Shown: positions 5,072 through 12,312 of the stretch, piece after piece
How positions within the stretch are numbered: the stretch's first letter is position 1
Layout: each line of letters starts with the position of its first letter
From: Deltaproteobacteria bacterium CG07_land_8_20_14_0_80_60_11
Lineage (GTDB): Bacteria > Desulfobacterota > Desulfobaccia > Desulfobaccales > 0-14-0-80-60-11
Assembly (NCBI GenBank): GCA_002779455.1
Contig: PEWM01000260.1
Location: 4,701-17,147, forward strand
Reading direction: 5' to 3'
Length of the DNA stretch: 12,447 nt
The notes under the pieces: model-generated
Told to the model about the DNA's origin: nothing
What the model saw: the letters and a program-made list of their open reading frames with translations, nothing else
Database searches by the model: none
Program-made: the position numbers and the translations under genes

Positions 5072-6421
5072 CTACGCCCCGGCGGCGCCGCGGTCGATGG
5101 CCGCAATGGTAATATCGCACAGGGTGCCCAGCTCTTCCGGGGTGATGCAGAGCGGCGGCAGCAGCACGATGACATCCCCCAGGGGGCGCAGGATGGCCCC
5201 CAGCTGCCGGGCCGCCAGGATCACCCGGTGGCCGGTGCGGCGTTTAAGCGGGAAGGGCTCCCGGCTGCCCTTATCGGCCACCAGTTCGAGGCCCACCATC
5301 AGGCCCCGCTGCCGGATATCGCCGACGTGCGGATGCTCGGCCATGGCCGCCAGCCGCCCGGCCAGCAGGTCGATCTTGGCGGCGAGCCCTTCTATCACCC
5401 GGTCTTGGGCGAAAATATCCAGGCTGGCCAGGCCCACTGCGGCCCCCAGGGGATTGCCGCTATAGGTGTGCCCGTGGAAAAACGTCTTGAACTCCTCGTA
5501 TTCCCCCAGGAAGGCCTGATAGACGCCGTCCGTGGCCAGGGTGGCGGCCAGGGGCAGGTAGCCCCCGGTGATGCCCTTGGCCAGACACAAGAGATCGGGG
5601 CTCACCCCCTCGTGCTCGCAGGCGAACATCTTGCCGGTGCGGCCGAAACCCACGGCCACCTCATCAGCGATGAGGAGCACGTCATAGCGCCGGGTCACCT
5701 CTCTGACCTTCGCCAGATAGCCGGGCGGCTGGGCGATCATGCCCGCGGCGCCCTGCATCACCGGCTCCACGATCACCGCCGCCAGTTCCTGGCAGTGCGC
5801 CGCCACCAGCTCTTCCAACCGGATGAGACACTGCTCCCGGCAGTTCTCCCGGTGGCCGCACCGGTAGCAGTAGGGGGCCGGGGCCTCCAGGGTGTCGAAC
5901 AACAGCGGCTGATAAATTTCGTGGAATAAGGGGATGCCGCCCACCGACACCGCCCCCAGGGTGTCCCCGTGGTAGGCGCCGCTGAGCTTGAGGAAACGCT
6001 GTTTCCGGCCCCGGCCCCGGTTCCGCCAGAATTGGAACGCCACCTTCAGGGCGACCTCCACCGCCGTGGAGCCGTTGTCCGAGAAGAACACCTTGTTCAG
6101 GCCCGCCGGCGCAAGCGAAACCAGGCGGCGGGCCAGGAGGATGGCCGGGGGATGGGCGATCCCCAACAGGGTGCTGTGGGCCACTTGTTCCAGCTGCGCC
6201 AGGAGGGCCCGGTCCAGTTCCCGGCGCCGGTGCCCGTGGAGGTTGGCCCACAGGGAAGAGACCCCATCCAGGTAACGGTTGCCCTGCAGGTCATAGAGGT
6301 AAATCCCTTCCCCCCGGCTGATAATCAGGGGGGTTTCTTCCCGGAAGCCCTGCATCTGGGTGAAGGGATGCCAGACATGCTCCCGGTCCCACTGCCTAAG
6401 CGTCTCGGGGTCGTAACCCAT
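5072..6421 (-). CDS. bioA: 8-amino-7-oxononanoate (KAPA) aminotransferase, biotin biosynthesis
   Basis: Class III PLP aminotransferase converting 8-amino-7-oxononanoate to 7,8-diaminononanoate (DAPA) in biotin synthesis. All 449 residues are present, the normal length. It starts with the signature HVWHPFTQM (15-23), then SSLWANLHGHRR (55-66), NGSTAVE (116-122), YHGDT (150-154), the PLP-binding Asp in IADEVAVGFGRTGK (D253), the Schiff-base lysine in AKGITGGY (K282), and HGHTYSGNPLG (316-326). The tail motif LRPLGDVIVLLPPL (411-424) is typical. The ATG is preceded by GAGG, and a TATAAG -10-like box lies at 6468-6463 without a good -35. The overall pattern is closer, from memory, to the Bacillus subtilis enzyme, which uses lysine as amino donor, than to the SAM-using E. 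coli type. No other bio gene is in the window. Confidence 0.95.
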   Translation of the reverse strand: MGYDPETLRQWDREHVWHPFTQMQGFREETPLIISRGEGIYLYDLQGNRYLDGVSSLWANLHGHRRRELDRALLAQLEQVAHSTLLGIAHPPAILLARRLVSLAPAGLNKVFFSDNGSTAVEVALKVAFQFWRNRGRGRKQRFLKLSGAYHGDTLGAVSVGGIPLFHEIYQPLLFDTLEAPAPYCYRCGHRENCREQCLIRLEELVAAHCQELAAVIVEPVMQGAAGMIAQPPGYLAKVREVTRRYDVLLIADEVAVGFGRTGKMFACEHEGVSPDLLCLAKGITGGYLPLAATLATDGVYQAFLGEYEEFKTFFHGHTYSGNPLGAAVGLASLDIFAQDRVIEGLAAKIDLLAGRLAAMAEHPHVGDIRQRGLMVGLELVADKGSREPFPLKRRTGHRVILAARQLGAILRPLGDVIVLLPPLCITPEELGTLCDITIAAIDRGAAGA

Positions 6422-6501
6422 AGTGTGCCTCGCTCACGTGTCGGCGAGAAGGGCGCCGCGGTCTTATACCGAGTTGTGTTCAAAAGGCTATTTCTTGTAG
6501 C

Positions 6502-6547
6502 CGCAGGCTTTATCCTGCGCCTGCACAGGCGAGACGCCTGTGCCACC
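6502..6547. repeat. Two palindromic repeats between the regulator operon and bioA
   Basis: CGCAGG-CTTTAT-CCTGCG lies at 6502-6519, and GCACAGGCG-AGA-CGCCTGTGC, followed by CACC, at 6523-6547. The second is nearly the same as the element at 4685-4709, with the opposite orientation of its flank. They lie upstream of the bioA start in the untranslated gap of 227 bases. Confidence 0.85.
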
Positions 6548-6603
6548 TGTTTGATTGCGACTTGGTATTACGGCGGCCTCCCGCCCCCACCGCTACTATA
6601 TGC

Positions 6604-6636
6604 AAAAAAACGCCGGGAAGGAAGACCATCCGGGCG
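6604..6636 (-). terminator. Rho-independent terminator after the response regulator
   Basis: Read on the minus strand, CGCC-C-GGA (6636-6629) pairs with TCC-C-GGCG (6618-6611) around a 10-base loop, with one internal mismatch, and is followed by seven T residues (6610-6604). It begins 13 bases past the stop codon of the regulator and should end the kinase-regulator transcript before bioA. Confidence 0.65.
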
Positions 6637-6648
6637 ACTCTCGCGGGA

Positions 6649-8058
6649 CTAAGAAGGGGTGGATTCGGTAAGGCTCTCGGGCGCTGAACGCCGGGGATCG
6701 ACCAGTTGCAACCGCCGCATCTTGTTGAACAGGGTGGTGCGGCTGACCCCCAGGGTGCGGGCGCTGAGCTGGCGGTTCCAGCTAAGAGATTCCAGGGTTT
6801 CCAGGATGATCTGCTTCTCGGTCCGCTCCATGGCCTCTTCCAGCGTCAGATGCTGGAAGATTTCCCCGGAGGTGGCCGGCGGGATTTCTCTGATATTGGC
6901 CGGCAGAGATTCGGGGACGATGAACTCCCCGGGGCTCAAGATGACCGCCCGTTCGATGACATTCTCCAACTCCCGGACATTGCCCGGCCACGGATATTGG
7001 AGACAGATTTGCAGGGCGCTCTTGGAGATGGCCTTGATCTCCCGGTGGTGAATCCGATTGAATTGATTGATGAAATGGTTCACCAGCGGCTCAATGTCGC
7101 TCAAACGGTCCCGCAAGGGCGGAATGGTGAAAGAGACCACGTTGATGCGGTAGTATAAGTCTTCCCGGAAGTTCTGGTTGGCTACCTCGTCTTGCAGGGA
7201 AGCATTGGTGGCCGTGATGATCCTCACATCCGTCTGGATGGGGACATTCCCTCCCACGGGTTCGATGACCTTTTCCTGGAGGACGCGCAGGAATTTGATC
7301 TGTAAATTAGGGGAGGCCGAATTGATGTCGTCCAGGAAGATAGTGCCCCCGTTGGCCTCCTCGAATTTCCCTTTTTTATCCCGGATGGCGCCGGTAAAAG
7401 AGCCGCGCACATGACCGAAAAGCTCGCTCTCCAGCAGGGTCTCGGACAGCGAACCGCAGCTGATCTTGACAAAGGGCCCTTCCCGGCGGTGCGAGTGCTT
7501 GTGAATATAGTGGGCCAGCATGGACTTGCCGGTGCCGGATTCACCGGTGATCAGCACCGTCGCCATGGTGTCGGCGATGGTGTGCACCAGTCCCAGGAGC
7601 TGGTCCATCTTCCGGTCCCCGAACACCAGGGTCTCATCCAGGTTCCAGGGCTTGATCCGCTTTTTCAAGGACTCGTAAGAAGCCTGCAGATTTTTCTGCT
7701 CCAGGGCGTGGCTGATGGTGAGTTTGAGACGCAGATCGTCGATGGGCTTGACAATGTAGTCGTAGGCTCCCAGTTTGATGGCCTCCACGGCCCCGGCAAT
7801 GTGGCCGTGGCCGGTAATGAAAATGACCGTCGTATCGGGAGAGCGGCCTTTCAACTCTTTCAATAATTCGATGCCGTTGAGCCCGGGCATCTGAATATCC
7901 GAGAGGACCACCTGATAGTGATTGTCCTTGATTTTGGCCAGGGCGGCCTGGCCATCCAGCACCGCATCGACGCTGAAGCCCTCCAGAATGAACATCTCCT
8001 TAAGAGACTCGCATACCAGGACATCGTCATCCACGACCAGGACGTCTTTATTTGCCAT
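6649..8058 (-). CDS. Sigma54-dependent response regulator (NtrC family)
   Basis: A 469-residue transcriptional activator that, when phosphorylated, should oligomerise on upstream DNA and use ATP to open sigma54-RNA polymerase promoters. The receiver domain (5-120) has the acidic pocket D10/D11, phosphoacceptor D54, T82 and K104. The AAA+ domain (about 145-375) shows Walker A GESGTGKS (172-179), the sigma54-contact loop as GSFTGA (219-224, canonical GAFTGA), Walker B TIFLDD (239-244, usually LDE), arginine fingers near R298/R304, and WPGNVRELEN (357-366). A Fis-type helix-turn-helix ends the protein (about 407-450, ARTLGVSRTTLFNKMRRL). The ATG at 8058 has GGGAG at 7-base spacing, better than the upstream ATG at 8079. 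It overlaps the kinase gene by 11 bases, so the two are probably a cognate pair. Target genes are unknown. Confidence 0.93.
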   Translation of the reverse strand: MANKDVLVVDDDVLVCESLKEMFILEGFSVDAVLDGQAALAKIKDNHYQVVLSDIQMPGLNGIELLKELKGRSPDTTVIFITGHGHIAGAVEAIKLGAYDYIVKPIDDLRLKLTISHALEQKNLQASYESLKKRIKPWNLDETLVFGDRKMDQLLGLVHTIADTMATVLITGESGTGKSMLAHYIHKHSHRREGPFVKISCGSLSETLLESELFGHVRGSFTGAIRDKKGKFEEANGGTIFLDDINSASPNLQIKFLRVLQEKVIEPVGGNVPIQTDVRIITATNASLQDEVANQNFREDLYYRINVVSFTIPPLRDRLSDIEPLVNHFINQFNRIHHREIKAISKSALQICLQYPWPGNVRELENVIERAVILSPGEFIVPESLPANIREIPPATSGEIFQHLTLEEAMERTEKQIILETLESLSWNRQLSARTLGVSRTTLFNKMRRLQLVDPRRSAPESLTESTPS

Positions 8059-10072
8059 GCAATTCTCCCGATTCGGCATAGGGCAGAAGCACCCGGATGG
8101 TGGCGCCCTGCCCGCGCTGGCTTTCCACCGCTAACCGGCCATCGTAGCGGGCCAGGATTTTTTGGCAAATGGGTAAACCCAGGCCCAATCCCTGGGCCCC
8201 CTCTTTGGTGGAATAAAACGGCTGAAAGATCTGGTCCATCTCCTCAGGCGTGAGACCAGGGCCGGTGTCCTGAAAGGCAATCTCCAACTGGCGGTCATGC
8301 AGGGAGCAGTTCACCTCCAGGCGGCCTCCTTGGGGCATGGCCTGGAGGGCATTCTTGATAATATTGATGAACACATAATAAAGGTCCGCCTCGGTGATGA
8401 TCTTTTCGAACTCCGGGGGGGCCGAGAAATCGATTTGCACCCGCTGGTCGCTGGCCTGAAACATCATGATCTTGATGGCGTCCTGGAGCAGGTTGAGCAC
8501 CGTGTCGCTGGCTCGAGGCGGCCCCTTAAACGGATTGGCCGAGAACATCAGGCTCTTGATGCTCAGGGACATCTTCTGGAGACCTTTCTGGGCCTCAGTG
8601 AGGTAGCGTTCCACACTCGCGGGGTCCTCTTTCTTGATGATGGCCAGGGACAGGTAACGCCGGATGCCGTCCAGAGGGTTATTCAACTCGTGGGCCACGC
8701 AGAGGGTGAGCTTGCCCATGATGGCCAGATGTTCGTAAAGTTCCAGACGCTGTTTGAGCTGCTCCGCCTCGGTCACATCCTCCACCAGCAGCAATCCCCG
8801 GCTGGAGTTGCGTTCATCCGGCACCGGAAGTATTTTGATCGCCAGGTAGCGGACCGCGTTATCCGGGGCAGAGGACTTCAGGGAAAAGAATTCCCGGGGC
8901 TCCTGGCTGGCCAGGACTTGTTGAAAGGCCTGTTCCAGACTTTCCCGGTCCGTGGCGCTTAATTCCAGGTAGGCCAGGAGGTTTTGTCCCACCAGTTTCG
9001 CCTTGGCTAAATTGACCATCCGCTCCAGGGCCGGGTTGGACTGGACCACCTTGAGGTCCTGGTCCAGGAACGCCATGCCCACCGGGATCTCCTTGGTGAT
9101 CCAGGAGGTCAACGACGGGATGAACACCTCCTCGGGCGCTTCCCTGGCCTCCAAGATCTCCACCAGCAGCCGGCCCATCAGCCAGCCCAGAAAGAGATCC
9201 CGGGAGCCAAAGGGGCTTTTATCCTCCCGGTCGGCTAAGTTGATCACTCCCCAAAATTTATATCCCGTCAGCGGGATGACCATGAAGCTGTTGGTCTGGT
9301 AAGTGGTGCGCCGGGGCATGAGGGCTAATTGCGAGTCCCGGCTCAGATCGGGGACCAGCAGAGGGCGCCGGTGGGTGGCCACGTAACCCATGACCCCTTC
9401 GGCGGTGATCATGGCCCCGGTCTTGGCCTCCGAATCTGGTCCCAGGGCCGCCAGCCCGGAAAACTGGCCCCGGACGGCATCATAGAGGAAGATGGAACTG
9501 TTGGTCACCTGTAGCAATTTCTGGGCGGCTGCCAGGCAAATACGGCCCACCTCTTTGAGGTCTTTCTGCGGCCAGGCCTGCTCCCGCAACTCTCCCAGGA
9601 CCGCCGCCTCGGGAGTATCGGAGACTAACTCCATGGCCTGCCAACCCAGGGACTCGGCTCCCTGGAACACCGTCTCCAAATCCCGTTGAGACCTTAACAG
9701 GCGCTGGTACTCCAGGGCCCGCTCAATGGCATGACGCAGAATTTCGGGCTGCAAGGGCTTGGAAAGGTAATCGAACGCCCCGAGCTTCACGGCATCCACC
9801 GCGTCCTGGTAAGATGCAAACCCGGTGAACACAATCACCAGGGTCTCAGGGTGGTGGAGACGCAGGTATTGCACTAATTCCATGCCCCCCATCTGGGGCA
9901 TGATCATATCGGTGAGGACCAGATCGTAGGGATGCGCCTGGATCGCCGCCAGGGCCTCCTTGCCGTTGGTGGCGGTATTCACCAGGTAGCCGGCCGGGGA
10001 CAAAATATCCTTGACCAACTCCAGGATAGCCGGTTCATCGTCCACTACGAGAATAATCGGCTGCTTTTTCAT
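8048..10072 (-). CDS. Hybrid sensor histidine kinase with REC-GAF-PAS-HisKA-HATPase architecture
   Basis: A 674-residue cytoplasmic kinase, with no membrane segment, that probably phosphorylates the regulator encoded next to it. The N-terminal receiver (6-120) has D11/D12, phosphoacceptor D55, T83 and K105. A GAF-type sensor region follows (about 165-310), then a PAS domain (about 325-435, AFLDQDLKVVQSNPALERMV). The HisKA helix carries the phosphorylated histidine in CVAHELNNPLDGI (H461). The ATPase domain has the N box NIIKNALQAM (570-579), DTGPGL (602-607), IFQPFYSTKE (615-624) and GLGLGLPI (628-635). An N-terminal receiver suggests input from, or feedback within, a phosphorelay. The ATG at 10072 gives the natural receiver start MKKQPIILVVDDE; a TTG at 10111 would add 13 residues. 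A GGAG lies rather far upstream (12 bases). It overlaps the regulator gene. Confidence 0.92.
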   Translation of the reverse strand: MKKQPIILVVDDEPAILELVKDILSPAGYLVNTATNGKEALAAIQAHPYDLVLTDMIMPQMGGMELVQYLRLHHPETLVIVFTGFASYQDAVDAVKLGAFDYLSKPLQPEILRHAIERALEYQRLLRSQRDLETVFQGAESLGWQAMELVSDTPEAAVLGELREQAWPQKDLKEVGRICLAAAQKLLQVTNSSIFLYDAVRGQFSGLAALGPDSEAKTGAMITAEGVMGYVATHRRPLLVPDLSRDSQLALMPRRTTYQTNSFMVIPLTGYKFWGVINLADREDKSPFGSRDLFLGWLMGRLLVEILEAREAPEEVFIPSLTSWITKEIPVGMAFLDQDLKVVQSNPALERMVNLAKAKLVGQNLLAYLELSATDRESLEQAFQQVLASQEPREFFSLKSSAPDNAVRYLAIKILPVPDERNSSRGLLLVEDVTEAEQLKQRLELYEHLAIMGKLTLCVAHELNNPLDGIRRYLSLAIIKKEDPASVERYLTEAQKGLQKMSLSIKSLMFSANPFKGPPRASDTVLNLLQDAIKIMMFQASDQRVQIDFSAPPEFEKIITEADLYYVFINIIKNALQAMPQGGRLEVNCSLHDRQLEIAFQDTGPGLTPEEMDQIFQPFYSTKEGAQGLGLGLPICQKILARYDGRLAVESQRGQGATIRVLLPYAESGELHGK
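8065..8069 (-). promoter_or_regulatory. Ribosome binding site fixing the regulator start
   Basis: GGGAG on the minus strand lies six to seven bases ahead of the ATG at 8058 and inside the kinase reading frame. It supports starting the response regulator at MANKDVLVVDDD rather than seven codons upstream. Confidence 0.6.
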
Positions 10073-10192
10073 AACTATTGCCGGCTCCAAGGCTTCGGAG
10101 CGGACTGGCAACCCCCCCCATGGTCCTGTTCGGGTTTTCTCAGAAAAAACTTAACTTTATTTATCCGGAAGATCGGCATGGCGTTGCGTCCT

Positions 10193-10208
10193 TGCAATTT
10201 CTGCACCA
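10193..10208 (-). promoter_or_regulatory. Sigma54 (-24/-12) promoter candidate for the kinase-regulator operon
   Basis: The minus strand reads TGGTGC-AGAAA-TTGCA. Against the consensus TGGCAC-N5-TTGCA it keeps GG at -24, GC at -12 and the exact spacing, with two mismatches in the first half. Transcription would start near 10182, giving a leader of about 110 bases before the kinase ATG. The encoded regulator belongs to the sigma54 activator class, so autoregulation is plausible. Confidence 0.45.
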
Positions 10209-10223
10209 ACCGAGCCTGGCGTT

Positions 10224-10312
10224 CCCTCCCCTCTGCGGGGGAGGGTTCGGGGGAAGGTGAATACTTTGTTGACCGTTTATCATCTTCTCCCCCTCCCATG
10301 AGAGAAGGAGAA
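10224..10312. repeat. GC-rich palindromic intergenic repeat upstream of the kinase gene
   Basis: CCCTCCCC (10224-10231) pairs with GGGGAGGG (10238-10245) around a six-base loop. TTCTCC (10285-10290) pairs with GGAGAA (10307-10312). The whole resembles a dispersed element often seen between genes in GC-rich bacteria, which yields spurious peptides such as PSAGEGSGEGE. It fills much of the 282-base gap between rmlB and the kinase gene and lacks a T-run, so a terminator role for rmlB is unproven. Confidence 0.6.
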
Positions 10313-10354
10313 AATTATCCCATAGTTGGCAGCGTCAAACTCCTTGACCGGCGC

Positions 10355-11422
10355 TCACCCCACCACCCCGGTCCCATATTGCTGCATCAGGAAAGAGCGG
10401 TAAGCCTGAGACCGCACCCGGTCCAACCAGTCCTCATGGCCGAGATACCAGGCGATGGTGCGCCTCAGCCCCTCCTCCAGACCCACCCGGGGACGCCAGC
10501 CGAGCCGGCTCTCAATTTTGCCGATGTTCAGGGCATACCGCCAGTCGTGGCCGGGACGATCCGGAACCAGCGTGATCAGCCGGTTAAGGTCCCCCAAATC
10601 CGGCCGCATCTCCCCCAGCAAGCCCAGCAACCGCCGCACCAGTTCCAGGTTGGGGACCTCCTGCCGGCCGCCGATATTGTAGGTCTCCCCCACCCGGCCC
10701 TGCTCCAACACCTGGAGCAGCGCCTGGCAATGGTCCTCCACAAAGAGCCAGTCCCGGATGTTGGCCCCCTGGCCATAGATGGGAATGGGCTTACCTTCCA
10801 GGGCCTGGCACAGGGCGAAAGGGATCAGCTTTTCCGGGAACTGGTAGGGGCCGTAATTATTGGAACAGTTGGTGATGAGCACCGGCAACTGGTACGTGTG
10901 AAAATAGGCGCGCCCCAGAAAGTCGGCGCTGGCCTTGGAGGCGGCATACGGGCTCCGGGGGGCGTAGGGCGCCGCCTCGGTGACCGGCGGGTCCAAGGGC
11001 CCCAAAGAGCCGTACACTTCATCCGTGCTGACGTGCAAAAACCGCGGGGCCTCGGGGCCGGCCGGGTTTTTCCAGGCCTGGCGCGCCGCTTCCAGCAGGG
11101 TGAAGGTCCCCACCACGTTGGTGCGCACAAAGACGCCCGGGTCCAGGATCGACCGGTCCACGTGGGATTCGGCCGCAAAGTGCACCACCTCCGTGATGGG
11201 ATACCGGGAAAACAGATCCTGGACCAGTTCCCGGTCGGCTACGTCCCCCCTGACCAGGATATACCGGGAATCGCCTTGAAAACCGGTGAGGTTCTCGGGG
11301 TTGCCGGCATAAGTCAGCAGGTCCAGGTTGATGATGTGCGCCCCGGGCTGCCGCCGCCGCAAACTATAGAGAAAATTGCTGCCGATGAAGCCCGCCCCGC
11401 CGGTTACCAGAACCCAACTCAT
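10355..11422 (-). CDS. rfbB: dTDP-glucose 4,6-dehydratase
   Basis: Also called RmlB. Converts dTDP-D-glucose to dTDP-4-keto-6-deoxy-D-glucose using bound NAD, the second step of dTDP-L-rhamnose synthesis. The 355 residues match the family (about 330-360). It is an extended short-chain dehydrogenase: the NAD-binding turn is TGGAGFIGSNF (7-17), followed by DLLTYAGNPENL (34-45), HFAAESHVDRS (81-91), the catalytic STDEVYG (132-138, with T133, D134 and E135), YAASK (Y159, K163), and NNYGPYQFPEKLIP (188-201). The frame is open upstream to 11569, but that part overlaps rmlD. The ATG at 11422 fits the family N-terminus MSWVLVTGGAGFIG and overlaps the rmlD stop as ATGA, so the genes are translationally coupled. 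The repeat-rich gap downstream separates it from the kinase operon. Confidence 0.96.
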   Translation of the reverse strand: MSWVLVTGGAGFIGSNFLYSLRRRQPGAHIINLDLLTYAGNPENLTGFQGDSRYILVRGDVADRELVQDLFSRYPITEVVHFAAESHVDRSILDPGVFVRTNVVGTFTLLEAARQAWKNPAGPEAPRFLHVSTDEVYGSLGPLDPPVTEAAPYAPRSPYAASKASADFLGRAYFHTYQLPVLITNCSNNYGPYQFPEKLIPFALCQALEGKPIPIYGQGANIRDWLFVEDHCQALLQVLEQGRVGETYNIGGRQEVPNLELVRRLLGLLGEMRPDLGDLNRLITLVPDRPGHDWRYALNIGKIESRLGWRPRVGLEEGLRRTIAWYLGHEDWLDRVRSQAYRSFLMQQYGTGVVG

Positions 11423-12285
11423 AGCCGGTCCCCATATACTTCCCAGAACTGCCGGTAGGCTGCCTGCCAGGCGGGCATGAGGTCCAGCCCGGCCACCCGG
11501 AGCAGCCGGTTTTCCAGCACCGAGTTGGCCGGCCGGGGGGCGGGACGGGGAAATTCCGCCGTGGTGCAAGGGGTTACCCGCACCGTGATGCCGGCCGTCT
11601 TGAGGATCAGGCGGGCAAATTCATACCAGGTGGTCTCCCCCTGGCAGGTCGCATGATACGTGCCGAAGGCCTCGGTGGCGGCCAGGGCCAGGAGCTGCGG
11701 CGCCAGGGCCAGGGCGCTGGTGGGGGTCCCCCGCTGATCGTGCACCACTTTCAGTTCCCCGTCCGGCCCGAGTTGGCGGCCCCGGGCCAGAATGGCGGTG
11801 ACGAAATTGGGGCCGGGCACCCCATAGAGCCAGGCCGTGCGCACGATGAAGTGGTCGGGGCATTGCTGCCGCACCCACTCTTCTCCCAGGAGCTTGCTCC
11901 GGCCATAGACCGACAGGGGCGCCGTTCTGTCCCACTCCACATAGGGCCCCAATTTGGCCCCGTCGAAGACATAGTCAGTAGATAGGTGAATCAATTTTAT
12001 TCCCAACCGCCGGCAGGCTACCGCCAGGTTCCGGGGCCCCAGGGCGTTGACCCGGAGCGCTGCATCCGGGTCCGACTCCAGGTCGTCCACCCGGGTGGCC
12101 GCGGCGGCGTTGATCACCACCTCCGGGCGCCGCCGGGACAGTTCTCCCTGCACCGCCTGGGGGTCGGTGATGTCCAGCTCAGGCAGGTCGGTGGCCGCCG
12201 CCTCCCAGCCCTGCCGGGCGGCCGAAAGGACCAGGGCCTGGCCCAACTGCCCGGCGGCCCCGGTAATCAAGAGCTTACCGGCCAC
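11419..12285 (-). CDS. rfbD: dTDP-4-dehydrorhamnose reductase
   Basis: Also called RmlD. Reduces dTDP-4-keto-L-rhamnose to dTDP-L-rhamnose with NAD(P)H, the last step of the pathway. The 288 residues are typical of the family. The short-chain dehydrogenase fold shows the cofactor turn TGAAGQLG (8-15), DLPELDITD (33-41), VINAAAATRVDDLE (57-70), LSTDYVFDG (101-109) and the catalytic pair YGRSK (Y127, K131), followed by RTAWLYG. The start is the GTG at 12285, because a strong GGGAGG lies five bases upstream; the TTG at 12309 would put that site inside the gene. It sits 27 bases after the preceding epimerase-like gene and overlaps rmlB by ATGA. The order C-D-B points to one transcript for activated rhamnose, likely used in lipopolysaccharide O-antigen or other surface glycans. 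Confidence 0.95.
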   Translation of the reverse strand: MAGKLLITGAAGQLGQALVLSAARQGWEAAATDLPELDITDPQAVQGELSRRRPEVVINAAAATRVDDLESDPDAALRVNALGPRNLAVACRRLGIKLIHLSTDYVFDGAKLGPYVEWDRTAPLSVYGRSKLLGEEWVRQQCPDHFIVRTAWLYGVPGPNFVTAILARGRQLGPDGELKVVHDQRGTPTSALALAPQLLALAATEAFGTYHATCQGETTWYEFARLILKTAGITVRVTPCTTAEFPRPAPRPANSVLENRLLRVAGLDLMPAWQAAYRQFWEVYGDRL

Positions 12286-12290
12286 GCTGC

Positions 12291-12296
12291 CCTCCC
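12291..12296 (-). promoter_or_regulatory. Ribosome binding site fixing the GTG start of rmlD
   Basis: GGGAGG on the minus strand lies five bases before the GTG at 12285. It makes the GTG, rather than the in-frame TTG at 12309, the likely start. Confidence 0.7.
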
Positions 12297-12312
12297 GTCC
12301 CCGCCCCAAACC

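Noticed and set aside
9932..11458. A 508-codon plus-strand open frame across the kinase N-terminus, the gap and the rml genes
   Set aside because: It lies antisense to two well-supported genes, crosses the repeat-rich gap and reads as low-complexity Pro/Gly/Gln/Arg. It is a shadow of high GC content at third positions.
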